Of a stretch of DNA of 64,000 nt, positions 48,458 through 57,195 are shown in pieces. The stretch is taken from assembly GCF_002093975.1 (NCBI RefSeq), contig NZ_KZ084328.1:187088-251087 (forward strand). Direction: 5' to 3'. The DNA is from Thermoactinospora rubra (GTDB lineage Bacteria > Actinomycetota > Actinomycetes > Streptosporangiales > Streptosporangiaceae). The translations under genes and the position numbers were made by a program. Each line of letters starts with the position of its first letter. The stretch's first letter is position 1. The notes beneath the pieces are model-generated. The model worked only from the letters and a program-made list of their open reading frames with translations. It ran no database searches and was not told where the DNA came from.

Positions 48458-49074
48458 CGCACGTCCCGGGGGCGGAACTGGATGCTGATGCGCGGCCCCA
48501 CCGCGCCCGCGGCCTTGGGCACCGCGTGCTCCCAGGTGCGCTGGCAGCTGCCGCCCATGACGATGAGGTCGCCGTGCCCCAGGTCGTGGCGGATGGACGG
48601 CCCGCCGCCGCGGGGACGCAGCAGGAGCGCCCGAGGGGTGCCGACGGAGACGATGGCGACCATGGTGTCCTCGGTGGCGCCGCGGCCGATCGTGTCGCCG
48701 TGCCAGGAGACGCTGTCGCGCCCGTCGCGGTAATAGCACAGCCCCGCCGTGACGAACGGCTCGCCCAGCTCGGCCGCGTAGTGGGCGTTCAGCGCCGCCC
48801 GCATGGCCTCCAGGGCCGGATGCGGGAGCCTTTCGCCCTCCTCGTAGAACTTCAGCAGCCGCGGCACGGCGACGACCCTGTCGTACATGCGCCGCCGCTC
48901 GGCCTTCCACGGCACGTCCGCCACGAGCCGCTCGAACAGCGCGTCGGCTCCGGCCAGCCAGCCCGGGCGCAGGTCGATCCACGCCCCGTGGGACAGGCGG
49001 GTGCGGCGCACCGCCGCGCCGAGCTCGCGGGGCCGGATCTCCTCGTCCAGGTCGAGCAGCGATGCCTGAAACAT
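48454..49074 (-). CDS. alkB: AlkB-type 2-oxoglutarate/Fe(II) DNA repair dioxygenase
   Basis: 206-residue enzyme that oxidatively removes alkyl groups from DNA bases. ATG 49074. The iron ligands are His and Asp in SWHGDT and His in TWEHAVPK; the 2-oxoglutarate arginines are in RISIQFR. YYRDGRDSVSWHGD is the AlkB signature. A TCGAGTATACGTTCGA sequence close to the usual actinobacterial LexA box lies four bases before the start codon, so DNA-damage control is likely. The pseudogene kinase follows with overlap. Confidence 0.92.
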   Translation of the reverse strand: MFQASLLDLDEEIRPRELGAAVRRTRLSHGAWIDLRPGWLAGADALFERLVADVPWKAERRRMYDRVVAVPRLLKFYEEGERLPHPALEAMRAALNAHYAAELGEPFVTAGLCYYRDGRDSVSWHGDTIGRGATEDTMVAIVSVGTPRALLLRPRGGGPSIRHDLGHGDLIVMGGSCQRTWEHAVPKAAGAVGPRISIQFRPRDVR

Positions 49075-49077
49075 TCT

Positions 49078-49093
49078 TCGAGTATACGTTCGA
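49078..49093. promoter_or_regulatory. candidate LexA (SOS) box before alkB
   Basis: TCGAGTATACGTTCGA matches the mycobacterial-type LexA consensus TCGAACRYRYGTTCGA at 14 of 16 positions; the two misses are in the left half. It is placed just upstream of the alkB start. Confidence 0.6.
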
Positions 49094-49286
49094 TCCGATC
49101 ATGACGCAGCCCCGCGTGCCGGGTTCATCGCACCCGGGAGCATGGTGGGACAATCGTCGCACCCGCGATGACCATGGAGGGCGCGGGAGGCCTCGCCGTC
49201 CCGCCGGACCCGCACGGCGCGGTCTTCGCGGCCTTCGCGGTCGTCGCGAGCGAGCAGCCGCAGAGCCAGAGCTGAGGAAGGACCGC

Positions 49287-50234
49287 ATGCCGCACCCGAA
49301 CCTCGATCCGCAACTCGCCGCGGGCTGGGCCGCCCTGGACCTGCCCGCGGTGGACCTGCAGACCGCCGACCTCGCCGAGGTGCGGGCGACCCGGCGGGCC
49401 TGGGTGGTCCCCGCCGAACCCGACGACATCGCGATCGAGGACCGCCTGGTGCCCGGCCCGCCGGGGGCGCCGGACGTGCGGGTGCGGCTCTACCTGCCGC
49501 ACGAGGGCGAGCGCCCGCTGCCGTGCCTGTACTGGATCCACGGCGGCGGCATGGTCATGGGCAGCCCGGAGGCCGATGACCACTTCATGGTCCAGATCAT
49601 CCGGGAGGTCGGGTGCGCGGTGGTGTCGGTCGACTACCGGCTGGCCCCGGAGAACCCGTATCCGGCGCCCCAGGAGGACTGCTACGCCGGGCTGGTGTGG
49701 ACCGCCAAGAACGCCGCCGAGCTGGGCCTGGACCCCGGCAGGATCGCGGTGGGCGGGGCCAGCGCGGGCGGCGGGCTGGCGGCGGCCACCGTGCTGATGG
49801 CCCGCGACCGGGGCGGCCCGGCGATCGCCTTCCAGCTGCTGGAGTGCCCCATGCTGGACGACCGCAACGTGACGCCGTCGTCCGCGATGGAGTACGACGA
49901 CGCCCTGGTCTGGTCGCGCTCGAACAACCTGTTCGGCTGGCGGGCGCTGCTGGGCGATCTGGAGGAGGTCCCGCCGTACGCCGCCCCCGCCAGGGCCGAG
50001 GACCTGTCGGGGCTGCCGCGGACCTTCATCGACGTCGGCGAGCTGGAGGTTTTCCGGGACGAGTGCATCGACTACGCCGCCAGGCTGGTCAGGGCGGGCG
50101 TGTCGACCGAGTTCCACCTGTATCCGGGGGCCTTCCACGGCTTCGACGCCTTCGTGCCCGAGGCGGACGTCAGCCGCCGCGCGCTCGCCACGCGGCTCGC
50201 GGCGCTCCGCCAGGCCCTGCGCCGTGACGGCTGA
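49287..50234 (+). CDS. alpha/beta hydrolase of the hormone-sensitive-lipase (HSL) family
   Basis: 315-residue esterase. ATG 49287 follows GAGGAAGG. The oxyanion motif is WIHGGGMVMG, the nucleophile Ser lies in GGASAGGG, the acid in DVGELEVFRDE and the catalytic His in GAFHGFD, all in the order of family IV (HSL) esterases. No signal peptide. It probably hydrolyses small acyl esters. It is not obviously linked to its neighbours. Confidence 0.92.
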   Translation: MPHPNLDPQLAAGWAALDLPAVDLQTADLAEVRATRRAWVVPAEPDDIAIEDRLVPGPPGAPDVRVRLYLPHEGERPLPCLYWIHGGGMVMGSPEADDHFMVQIIREVGCAVVSVDYRLAPENPYPAPQEDCYAGLVWTAKNAAELGLDPGRIAVGGASAGGGLAAATVLMARDRGGPAIAFQLLECPMLDDRNVTPSSAMEYDDALVWSRSNNLFGWRALLGDLEEVPPYAAPARAEDLSGLPRTFIDVGELEVFRDECIDYAARLVRAGVSTEFHLYPGAFHGFDAFVPEADVSRRALATRLAALRQALRRDG

Positions 50235-50342
50235 CCCCATGACGGCCGACCTCGTGACGGGCGGCGACGGCGCCCTCGGCGGGGTCTGCGTCACGGCCTC
50301 CCGCACGGCCTGCGCCACGCGAGAGCACGGCGGGCGGTCGTA

Positions 50343-51563
50343 GTGCTGGCGCGATACCTCGCGGGCGCGGTGGCCGCCCGGACCGGCAACGAGATGTCCG
50401 GTCCCGCCCTGCTCGTGCTCGCGCTGGCGGTGACCCGCTCGCCGGTCGTGGCCTCCTCGCTCCTGGCGGGGCTGACCGTCTCGGCGGCCGTGGGCGGCCC
50501 GCTGCTGGGCGTGCTGCTGGACCGCGCGGGCCGCCCCGGGCGGATGCTCGGCCTGACCATGGCGGGGTACGCCGCCGGGCTCGTGCTGATCGTGCTCGGC
50601 ATCCCGTACCTGCCCCATGCCCTGCTGATCGGCATCGCCGTCGTGACCGGGCTCCTCGGCCCGGCGATGGCCGGCGGCTGGACCGCCCAGCTGCCGCTGG
50701 TGGCCACCGGCGACCGCCTGGCGCGGGCCAACGCCCTGGACGCGATGACCTACAACGTCGGCGGCCTGGCCGGTCCGGCGGCGGTGGGGGTGATCGCGAC
50801 GACGGCGGGGCCGCAACCGGCGGCGCTGGCCGCCGTGGCGCTGATCGTCGCGGCCGTCGCGGGCGCCTGGTCCCTCCCCCGCCGCGCCGACGCGGCCACC
50901 GCCGGGAACACGGCAGGAGACACCGCCGCGGACACGGCGAGAGACACGGCAGGAGACGCGGCCAGGGACCCGGCAAAGGCGCGCGGCGTCCGGGCCGAGC
51001 TGGCGGCCGGGTTCTCGGCCATCGCCAGGCCGGGCCCGCTGCGCCGGGCGACGGCCACCTCCGTGGTCTCCATCGCCGGGGAGGCGATGTTCGTGGTGTG
51101 CGCGCCACTGCTCGGCGCGCGGCTGCTGGGTGAGCCCGGCTACGGGGCGATGCTGCTGACCGTCATGGCGGTGGCCGGGCTGGCCGCCAACGCGGTCCTG
51201 GCCCGGGTGCGGCACGACCCCGACGTGCTGCTGGTGGCCACCACCCTGGTGCTGGGCCTCGCGCTGGCCCTGGCGGCGCTGGCCACGTCCTTCGCGCTGG
51301 CCGTGGTGGCCGCCGCGCTGGCGGGGCTGGCCGAGGGCCCGCAGCTGACCGCCCTGTTCGCGGTACGGCACCGCGAGTCGCCCCCGCGGCTGCGCAGCCA
51401 GATCTTCACCACCGGCGCCAGCCTGAAGATCACCTCGTTCGCGCTGGGCTCGGCCGCCGCGGGCCCGCTCGCGACCGTCTCGCCCGGCCTCGCCCTGCTG
51501 GTCGGCGCCGGCATCCAGGTGCTGGCCGCGCTCACCTTCGCCGCCCTGTCGCGCAGGCCGTGA
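50343..51563 (+). CDS. MFS transporter
   Basis: 406-residue membrane protein with about 12 hydrophobic segments. GTG 50343. The loop 2-3 motif LLDRAGRPGRMLG is the MFS signature in drug-exporter-like proteins. A poorly conserved central stretch (about residues 180-215) is full of Ala, Asp and Thr and made of small repeats (AGDTAADTARDTAGDAARD). Substrate unknown. Confidence 0.88.
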   Translation: MLARYLAGAVAARTGNEMSGPALLVLALAVTRSPVVASSLLAGLTVSAAVGGPLLGVLLDRAGRPGRMLGLTMAGYAAGLVLIVLGIPYLPHALLIGIAVVTGLLGPAMAGGWTAQLPLVATGDRLARANALDAMTYNVGGLAGPAAVGVIATTAGPQPAALAAVALIVAAVAGAWSLPRRADAATAGNTAGDTAADTARDTAGDAARDPAKARGVRAELAAGFSAIARPGPLRRATATSVVSIAGEAMFVVCAPLLGARLLGEPGYGAMLLTVMAVAGLAANAVLARVRHDPDVLLVATTLVLGLALALAALATSFALAVVAAALAGLAEGPQLTALFAVRHRESPPRLRSQIFTTGASLKITSFALGSAAAGPLATVSPGLALLVGAGIQVLAALTFAALSRRP

Positions 51564-51572
51564 CCGGCGGGC

Positions 51573-51935
51573 TCAGCGCAGGGGGCGCCGCCCGGCGAAG
51601 CCGAGCTCGGTCCGGTGGTACCAGCCCAGCTCCGGCTCGCCCTCGATCCAGCACAGCCGTACCGAGACCCCGTCGAGCACGGCGGGGAAGTCGACCAGCA
51701 CGGGCGCGACGCCCTTGATCTCCAGGCCCCGGTCGGTCCAGCCGCTGAGGATCTCCTCGATGCGCGCCTCGCGGGCCTTCAGCTCCGCCAGGCCGCCCAG
51801 CGGCGAGGTCTCGCCCGTCTGGCGCGCGTAGGTGATCTCGGCCAGGTCCGCCCTGGCGGCGACCAGCTCCGCGGTCTCGGCCTGGATGACCGGCAGCAGC
51901 TCGCGTGCCTCCTCCACGGTGAAGGTCCTGTGCAT
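51573..51935 (-). CDS. DUF2203 family protein
   Basis: 120-residue protein, ATG 51935. FTVEEARELLPVIQ at the start and the C-terminal DGVSVRLCWIEGEPELGWYHRTELGFAGRRPL are the hallmarks of DUF2203. The first half is helical. Function unknown. It is 9 bases downstream of the GntR gene on the same strand. Confidence 0.88.
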   Translation of the reverse strand: MHRTFTVEEARELLPVIQAETAELVAARADLAEITYARQTGETSPLGGLAELKAREARIEEILSGWTDRGLEIKGVAPVLVDFPAVLDGVSVRLCWIEGEPELGWYHRTELGFAGRRPLR

Positions 51936-51944
51936 GCTGGAACG

Positions 51945-52640
51945 TTAGCCCTTGGGCGCGTAGGCGCGCAGCAGCAGCTGCTCGGCATGGTCGAGGTAGG
52001 CCTCCAGGTAGCGGCCGGCCTCCTCGGCCTTCCCGGCTTCGACGAGCTCCAGCAGCTCGCGGTTGCGCTCGACGAACGGCTCGTGGAACTCGCGCGGGTT
52101 CTTCATCACGTGGAAGACCAGCCGCAGCTCGGCCAGCAGCTGCCGCATGGCCTCATCCAGGCGGGGGCTGGCGTTGAGGGCCGCCAGCGCCTGGTGGAAG
52201 CGGATGTTGGCGGTGCCGACGGCCTGCCAGTCGCCCGCGACGGCGGCCCGCTCGGCGTCGGCCACCGCCTCCCTGATGGCGGCGAGCGTCTCGGCGGACG
52301 CCTCGCGGCTGCGCCGTACGGCCGCCCCCTCGATGACGCGGCGCACGCGGTAGAGGTCGGCGACGTCGGCGGCCGACAGGATCCGCACGAAGACGCCCTT
52401 GTTGAGCCGGTGCTCCAGCAGGCGCTCGTGGCCGAGCAGCCGGAAGGCCTCCCTGAGCGTGTTGCGCGAGACGTCGAGCGCCTCGGAGATCTCGCCCTCG
52501 AGCAGCTGCATCCCCGGCCAGAAGACGCCCTCGGTGATCCGCTCGCGCAGGATGTCGGCCACCCACTCGGCCGTGCTGCTGCGGCCCAGGCGCAGGCGGT
52601 CGTGCTCCAGCCGGGCTACAACGTCACGCACATGTGACAT
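51945..52640 (-). CDS. GntR/FadR-family (FCD) transcriptional regulator
   Basis: 231-residue regulator. ATG 52640 is preferred over TTG 52676, since the latter lies inside the candidate operator. The winged helix-turn-helix is at about 20-85 (WVADILRERITEGVFWPGMQLLEGEISEALDVSRNTLREAFRLL), followed by an FCD effector domain (RRVIEGAAVR, RFHQALAALN, FHVM, YLDHAEQLLLRAY). It is divergent from an MHS-type transporter and likely controls it together with itself, responding to a carboxylic acid, as is usual in this family. Confidence 0.9.
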   Translation of the reverse strand: MSHVRDVVARLEHDRLRLGRSSTAEWVADILRERITEGVFWPGMQLLEGEISEALDVSRNTLREAFRLLGHERLLEHRLNKGVFVRILSAADVADLYRVRRVIEGAAVRRSREASAETLAAIREAVADAERAAVAGDWQAVGTANIRFHQALAALNASPRLDEAMRQLLAELRLVFHVMKNPREFHEPFVERNRELLELVEAGKAEEAGRYLEAYLDHAEQLLLRAYAPKG

Positions 52641-52671
52641 GAAATCAGCCAACAAACCTCTTGTCGAGTTG

Positions 52672-52692
52672 TTCAACGATTCATATGTTGAA
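52672..52692. promoter_or_regulatory. candidate GntR operator in divergent gap
   Basis: TTCAAC and GTTGAA face each other across nine bases in the 80-bp gap between the regulator and the MHS transporter. The position fits control of both genes. Confidence 0.5.
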
Positions 52693-52720
52693 GGGAACCC
52701 CCTTAGCAGAGGAGCCTGAC

Positions 52721-54028
52721 ATGACCGGCAGCTCTTCGAACCAGACCCGGCGCGTGATCGTGGCCAGCCTGATCGGCACGTCGCTGGAGTGGTACGACTT
52801 CTTCCTCTACAGCACCGCGGCGGCCCTGGTCTTCGGCAAGCTGTTCTTCCCGACGCTCGACCCGGTCGCCGGCACGCTGGCCGCGTTCACGACCAATGCC
52901 GTGGCCTTCGTGGCCCGGCCCCTCGGCGGCATCGTCTTCGGCCACTTCGGCGACCGCGTGGGCCGCAAGACCGTGCTGGTGGTGACCCTGCTGGTGATGG
53001 GCATCGCCACCTTCCTCATCGGCCTGCTGCCCACCTACGCCGCCATCGGCGTGGCCGCGCCCGTCCTGCTGGCCGTCCTGCGCTTCGTCCAGGGGCTCGG
53101 GCTGGGCGGCGAGTGGGGCGGCGCGGTCCTGATGTCCATCGAGCACGGCGCGCGCGGGCGCCGCGGCCTGAACGCCAGCTGGCCGCAGGTGGGCGTGCCC
53201 GCGGGCAACCTGCTGGCCGCCGGTTTGCTGGCGGTGATGTCGGTCCTGCTGACCGACCAGGCGTTCCTGTCGTGGGGCTGGCGGGTGCCGTTCCTGCTCA
53301 GCGGGGCGCTGGTCGTGGTCGGCCTGTGGATCCGCCTGAAGATCACCGAGTCGCCGCTGTTCGAGGAGGTCGAGCAGAAGGGCGTCAAGGCGCAGATGCC
53401 GCTGCTGGAGGTCCTGAAGACCCACCCGAAGGCGCTGCTGTCGGCCTTCACCGCCCGCATCGGGGTGGACGTGGCGTTCTACACCTTCACCGCCTACATC
53501 CTCGTCTACATCACCAAGGATCTCGGCCTGGACCGCCAGATGGGCCTCAACGCGGTCCTGCTCGGCTCGGCGCTGCAGCTGGCGCTGATCCCGTTCTTCG
53601 GCGCCCTGTCCGACCGGTACGGCAGGCGCACGGTCTACCTCGGCGGCGTGCTGGCCGCCGCGGTCTGGGTGTTCGCGTTCTTCCCGCTCCTGGACACCAA
53701 GTCCTTCCCGATCATCGCGCTGGCCGCGATCGTCGCGCTGGCCGCCCACGCCGCCATGTACGGCCCGCAGGCGGCCTTCATCGCCGAGCTGTTCAGCACC
53801 CGCCTGCGCTACAGCGGCGCCTCGATGGGCTACCAGGTGGCCGGCATCGTCGGCGGCGGCCTGGCCCCGATCATCGCCGTGTGGCTGCACGACACCTACG
53901 GGTCCTCGGTGCCGGTGTCGCTCTACGTCCTGGCCGCCCTGGCCGTGACCACCGTGGGGCTGGCCATCGCGCCGGAGACCCGTGACCTGGACCTGGCCGC
54001 CGACCTGAAGGAGGCCCGGCGCGCCTGA
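52721..54028 (+). CDS. MFS transporter, metabolite:H+ symporter (MHS) family
   Basis: 435-residue symporter with about 12 membrane segments. ATG 52721 with GAGGAG upstream. SLIGTSLEWYDFFLYSTAAALVFGKLFFP at the start, GHFGDRVGRKTVLV, RFVQGLGLGGEWGGAVL and RIGVDVAFYTFTAYILVYITK are diagnostic of the MHS (ProP/ShiA-like) family, which imports small organic acids or osmolytes. The divergent GntR gene suggests regulation by the transported acid. The exact substrate cannot be read from the sequence. Confidence 0.92.
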   Translation: MTGSSSNQTRRVIVASLIGTSLEWYDFFLYSTAAALVFGKLFFPTLDPVAGTLAAFTTNAVAFVARPLGGIVFGHFGDRVGRKTVLVVTLLVMGIATFLIGLLPTYAAIGVAAPVLLAVLRFVQGLGLGGEWGGAVLMSIEHGARGRRGLNASWPQVGVPAGNLLAAGLLAVMSVLLTDQAFLSWGWRVPFLLSGALVVVGLWIRLKITESPLFEEVEQKGVKAQMPLLEVLKTHPKALLSAFTARIGVDVAFYTFTAYILVYITKDLGLDRQMGLNAVLLGSALQLALIPFFGALSDRYGRRTVYLGGVLAAAVWVFAFFPLLDTKSFPIIALAAIVALAAHAAMYGPQAAFIAELFSTRLRYSGASMGYQVAGIVGGGLAPIIAVWLHDTYGSSVPVSLYVLAALAVTTVGLAIAPETRDLDLAADLKEARRA

Positions 54029-54048
54029 CCCGGCCCGCCGCGAGGGAG

Positions 54049-54078
54049 GGCGGGCGGCGGCTGCCACCGCCGCCCGCC
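54049..54078 (+). terminator. hairpin terminator after MHS transporter
   Basis: A perfect 12-bp stem (GGCGGGCGGCGG with CCGCCGCCCGCC) with a 6-nt loop, 20 bases past the stop. Confidence 0.65.
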
Positions 54079-54083
54079 GGCTC

Positions 54084-54128
54084 GCGTTCACCGCGTTCAC
54101 CGCGTTCACCGCGTTCACCGCGTTCACC
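54084..54128 (+). repeat. five tandem copies of GCGTTCACC before SPFH gene
   Basis: Five exact 9-base units run up to the GGAGGAGCCC ribosome binding site of the SPFH gene. Copy number could vary by slippage. Confidence 0.9.
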
Positions 54129-54138
54129 GGAGGAGCCC

Positions 54139-54921
54139 ATGACCGCGAAGCGAATCGTCTTAGCCGCGCTGGCCGCGATCGTGGCCCTGCCCGCGCTGGT
54201 CGGCACGGCGCGCGGCTTCACCGGCACCGCGCCGGGCGAGGTCGCCGTGGTGCGCGACGGTGGCTGGTTCGACGACACCGAGATCCGCCAGGTGATCGGC
54301 CCGGCCTCCGGGCCGACCTGGACAGGCCTGTGGTCGTCGGTCCACACCTATCCGGCGCAGCAGCGCTTCTACACCATCACCGCCGACCCCAAGCGCGCCA
54401 CCGCGCTCGGCGTGGACGTGGTGACCGTGCCCAGCAGCGACGGGGTGAACCTGGGCCTGGAAGGCACGCTGTACTTCACCCTCACCGCCGACGAGCAGGC
54501 GCTGCGCAGGTTCGACGACAAGTACGGCACGCGCACCTACCGCGGCCAGGACGACCGGTCGCTGGCCGCCTGGGACGGCGACGAGGGCTGGGCCGCCTTC
54601 TTCGGCCAGGCCGTCCGGCCCGTCGTCGACAACGCCCTGCGCGTCCAGGTCGGCGCCATGCGCTTCACGCTGGCCAAGGTGACGCTGCCGGCGGAGGTGC
54701 AGCGGGCGGTGGACCGGGCGCTGGCCGCCGGCGCCGCCGTGTCGGAGGCGCGGGCCCGCGTGGAGCAGGCCAAGGCCGAGGCCGCGGCGAACCGGGCGCG
54801 GCAGGAGGGCTACGACAAGTGCCCGGCCTGCGCGGAGATCGACAAGCTGAAGTCCCTGCCGCAGGGCATCACCGTCTACGCTCCCGGCAATCCGCAGTCG
54901 GTGGTCGTCCCGGCCCGGTGA
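54139..54921 (+). CDS. SPFH/Band 7 domain membrane protein
   Basis: 260-residue protein, ATG 54139 after GGAGGAG. A single N-terminal hydrophobic segment (about 6-24) could be a membrane anchor. The Band 7/SPFH domain covers about 28-205 (APGEVAVVRDGG, VDVVTVPSSDGVNLGLEGTLYFTL, VRPVVDNALRVQVGAMRFT), followed by a helical stretch rich in Ala/Glu/Arg (about 193-230) and a CPACAE pair of cysteines. SPFH proteins form large membrane scaffolds. Role here unknown. Confidence 0.85.
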   Translation: MTAKRIVLAALAAIVALPALVGTARGFTGTAPGEVAVVRDGGWFDDTEIRQVIGPASGPTWTGLWSSVHTYPAQQRFYTITADPKRATALGVDVVTVPSSDGVNLGLEGTLYFTLTADEQALRRFDDKYGTRTYRGQDDRSLAAWDGDEGWAAFFGQAVRPVVDNALRVQVGAMRFTLAKVTLPAEVQRAVDRALAAGAAVSEARARVEQAKAEAAANRARQEGYDKCPACAEIDKLKSLPQGITVYAPGNPQSVVVPAR

Positions 54922-54930
54922 GGCCCAGGC

Positions 54931-56214
54931 TCACGCGGTCGCGTCGGCCGGCGCCGTACGCCTCCTGGGCAGCAGCGCCATCGCGGCCAGGAACACCACC
55001 TGCCCGGCCAGCGCGACCTGCAGCCAGGTCTGCCAGCCGCCGGCGGCCACCACCTGGGGCGCCACCACCAGCAGGACGACGATCATCACGCGGACGACCA
55101 TGCCCCACAGGCCGAGGGCGGCGCCCTGCAGGCGGGCGTCGACGTCCTCGGCGTCCTCGGAGAAGGCGGCCATCCACGGCACGTAGGCGATGCCGAGGAA
55201 GAGGAAGAGCAGGCTGTAGACGAGGGTCACGTGGGCGGCTCCCGGGCGGTCCCCCACGAGGCTGACGCAGTAGGCCAGGGTGGCGATCGTCAGCGCCGTG
55301 CCGGTCAGGACGAACGGCCTGCGCGTCAGCAGCCGGTCCGACACCCGGCCGACCACGACGACGGCCAGCGCGTTGAGCACGATGGCGAGCGCCACCACGC
55401 CGTTGGCCGCGGCGGTGTCCATGCCGAACGCCTCCACCAGGAGGGTCTGGCCGAAGATGGCGAAGGTCCAGTAGAGGACCTGCCAGGCGGTGTTGCCGGC
55501 GACGTGCGCCCATAAGTGCGGGTGGCGCAGCAGCGCGCGGACCTTGCCGGGGTCGACGGCCCGCTCGGCGGTGACCTCGGCCTCGGCCGTGAGCACCTGC
55601 GCGCGCAGGGCGGCGGACGGCTCGGCGATCTGCCAGATGATCACCCCGCACAGCGCCAGGGACACCACGCCCATGATGATCGCCTGGGACTGCCAGGCGT
55701 TGCCGAACAGGGGCAGCGTGAGGCCGGCGATGCCGGAGGCCAGGAACGAGGCCCCGACCGGCCCCCACGTCCAGAACGCGAACGCCTGCGCCCGGCCGAG
55801 CCGGGGAGAGAAGTCGCGCACCAGGCTCGCGGTGATGGTGATGCCCGCGCCCTCGATGAAGAGCATCAGGCAGCGCACGGCGAACAACTGGCCGGGCGTC
55901 TCGACGAGGGCGAGGAGAAAGTTACAGGCCGCGGTGACGGTCAGGGTGGGCACGAGGATGGCCACGCGGCCCCACCGGTCCGACAGGATCCCGCCGAAGC
56001 CCGCCGACAGGCCGCCGACCAGCACGGAGGCGGCGGCGATGAGCCCGTAGACGCGCAGGGACATGCCGAGGTCGGCCATGAGGAGGGGCAGGATGGTGGC
56101 GATGGTGGTCTCGAAGTTGGCCACCAGGCTGGCCAGGACGGCGATGGCCAGCAGGCGGATCCGCCTGGCGCCGACGGGGTAGACGTGCAGCTCGCGGACG
56201 TAGAACGGCTTCAT
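54931..56214 (-). CDS. MFS transporter
   Basis: 427-residue membrane protein with about 12 segments. ATG 56214 (KPFYVRELHVYP) is chosen because GGTGGAGGGC precedes it; GTG 56253 would add 13 residues. GGILSDRWGRVAIL is the MFS loop motif and GRVSDRLLTRRPFVL its mirror in the second half. The divergent region contains a perfect CRP-type site. Substrate unknown. Confidence 0.88.
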   Translation of the reverse strand: MKPFYVRELHVYPVGARRIRLLAIAVLASLVANFETTIATILPLLMADLGMSLRVYGLIAAASVLVGGLSAGFGGILSDRWGRVAILVPTLTVTAACNFLLALVETPGQLFAVRCLMLFIEGAGITITASLVRDFSPRLGRAQAFAFWTWGPVGASFLASGIAGLTLPLFGNAWQSQAIIMGVVSLALCGVIIWQIAEPSAALRAQVLTAEAEVTAERAVDPGKVRALLRHPHLWAHVAGNTAWQVLYWTFAIFGQTLLVEAFGMDTAAANGVVALAIVLNALAVVVVGRVSDRLLTRRPFVLTGTALTIATLAYCVSLVGDRPGAAHVTLVYSLLFLFLGIAYVPWMAAFSEDAEDVDARLQGAALGLWGMVVRVMIVVLLVVAPQVVAAGGWQTWLQVALAGQVVFLAAMALLPRRRTAPADATA

Positions 56215-56299
56215 CCGCCCTCCACCAGAACTGTTTTCTAGTACCGGGTTCACCTTCTCCGCGGTCCGAGAGGCCCGTCAACGCCCCGGGATATCACGA

Positions 56300-56315
56300 T
56301 GTGATGTCGATCACA
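56300..56315. promoter_or_regulatory. CRP/GlxR-type binding site
   Basis: TGTGATGTCGATCACA fits TGTGA-N6-TCACA exactly. It lies in the gap between the MFS gene and the CbiX-like gene. A second overlapping repeat, ATCAC-GAT-GTGAT (56293-56305), adjoins it. Confidence 0.6.
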
Positions 56316-56362
56316 GCTCAGTGTGAAGGTTTCGGGCGGTTTCTCCCGCCTTTGATCGCAGA

Positions 56363-57151
56363 ATGCGCATAAACTGCCCGCCTGTGAGTCTCCCTGTTCG
56401 CCAACGCTCCCCCCGCCCCGGCGGCGGACGCCACCGCGCACCGGTTCCCATGAGCCTGCCCTCCGACGCCCCGGTGCTGCTGCTGGCCGTGCCGGGTGAC
56501 GTCGAGGGCGTCCCCGCCGAGATCGCCTCCGTCGTGCGCGTGGACAACCCCCAGATCGAGGTGCGCCTGGCCTCGGTCGCCGCGCTGGACTCCGCCTTCC
56601 CCGAGGGCCGCGCCGCCGTCGTGGTGCCGCTGATGACCTGGCCCGATCCCGCGGTGCTCGGCCAGATCAGCAAGGCCGTGGCCGCGACGGGCGCCGACGC
56701 GGTCGTGACGGGCCCGCTGGGCCCGCATCCGCTGCTGGCCGAGGCGCTGCACATCCGGCTGGCCGAGCGCGGCCTGGCCCGCGCGGACCGGGTGCGCCTG
56801 CTCAACATCTCCAGCCCGGTCGACGCGGTCGTCCTGGGCGTGCCGGGCGGCCCGGACGGCGTCCAGGCGGCCCAGCCGACCGCCGTGCTGCTGGCCTCCC
56901 GCCTGACCCTGCCGGTGGTGGCCGCCTCCCTGGAGGGCGAGCCGGGAGTACGGCTGGCCGCGCAGCGCCTGCGCGACGCGGGCGCCCAGCGCCTGGCCCT
57001 GGCGCCCTGCCTGATCGGCCACGAACTGCCCGCCGAGGCGGTGAGCGAGGCGGCCGCGTCGATCGGCGCCGGCCACGCCGCGCCCTTGGGCGCCCACAGC
57101 CTGGTCGCGGACCTTGTCGCGCGAGCTTACGGCAGTCAACTCGCTACTTGA
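56363..57151 (+). CDS. CbiX/sirohydrochlorin chelatase-like protein
   Basis: 262 residues from ATG 56363; the start is uncertain and ATG 56450 (SLPSDAPVLLLAVPGD) is a good alternative that removes 29 Arg/Pro-rich residues. VVTGPLGPHPLLAEALHIRLAERG, the strand-loop pattern of two Rossmann-like halves (SRLTLPVVAASLEGEPG, LRDAGAQRLALAPCLIGHELP) fit the CbiX family, which inserts metal into sirohydrochlorin. The usual active-site AHGSRD block is replaced by LLLAVPGDVEG, so chelatase activity is doubtful. No siroheme or cobalamin genes are near. Confidence 0.6.
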   Translation: MRINCPPVSLPVRQRSPRPGGGRHRAPVPMSLPSDAPVLLLAVPGDVEGVPAEIASVVRVDNPQIEVRLASVAALDSAFPEGRAAVVVPLMTWPDPAVLGQISKAVAATGADAVVTGPLGPHPLLAEALHIRLAERGLARADRVRLLNISSPVDAVVLGVPGGPDGVQAAQPTAVLLASRLTLPVVAASLEGEPGVRLAAQRLRDAGAQRLALAPCLIGHELPAEAVSEAAASIGAGHAAPLGAHSLVADLVARAYGSQLAT

Positions 57152-57195
57152 CAAAGGGTTGTAAAGATCGAGTCGCTCGGGTTAAGTTTCTCCCC

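Noticed and set aside
49095-49286. Upstream extension of the alpha/beta hydrolase gene
   Set aside because: The frame stays open, but the extension is low-complexity, and ATG 49287 has a good ribosome binding site and gives the family's normal length.
50880-50990. Ala/Asp/Thr-rich repeated codons in the MFS gene as a possible frameshift
   Set aside because: The frame stays open and membrane segments continue on both sides; it fits a variable central loop.
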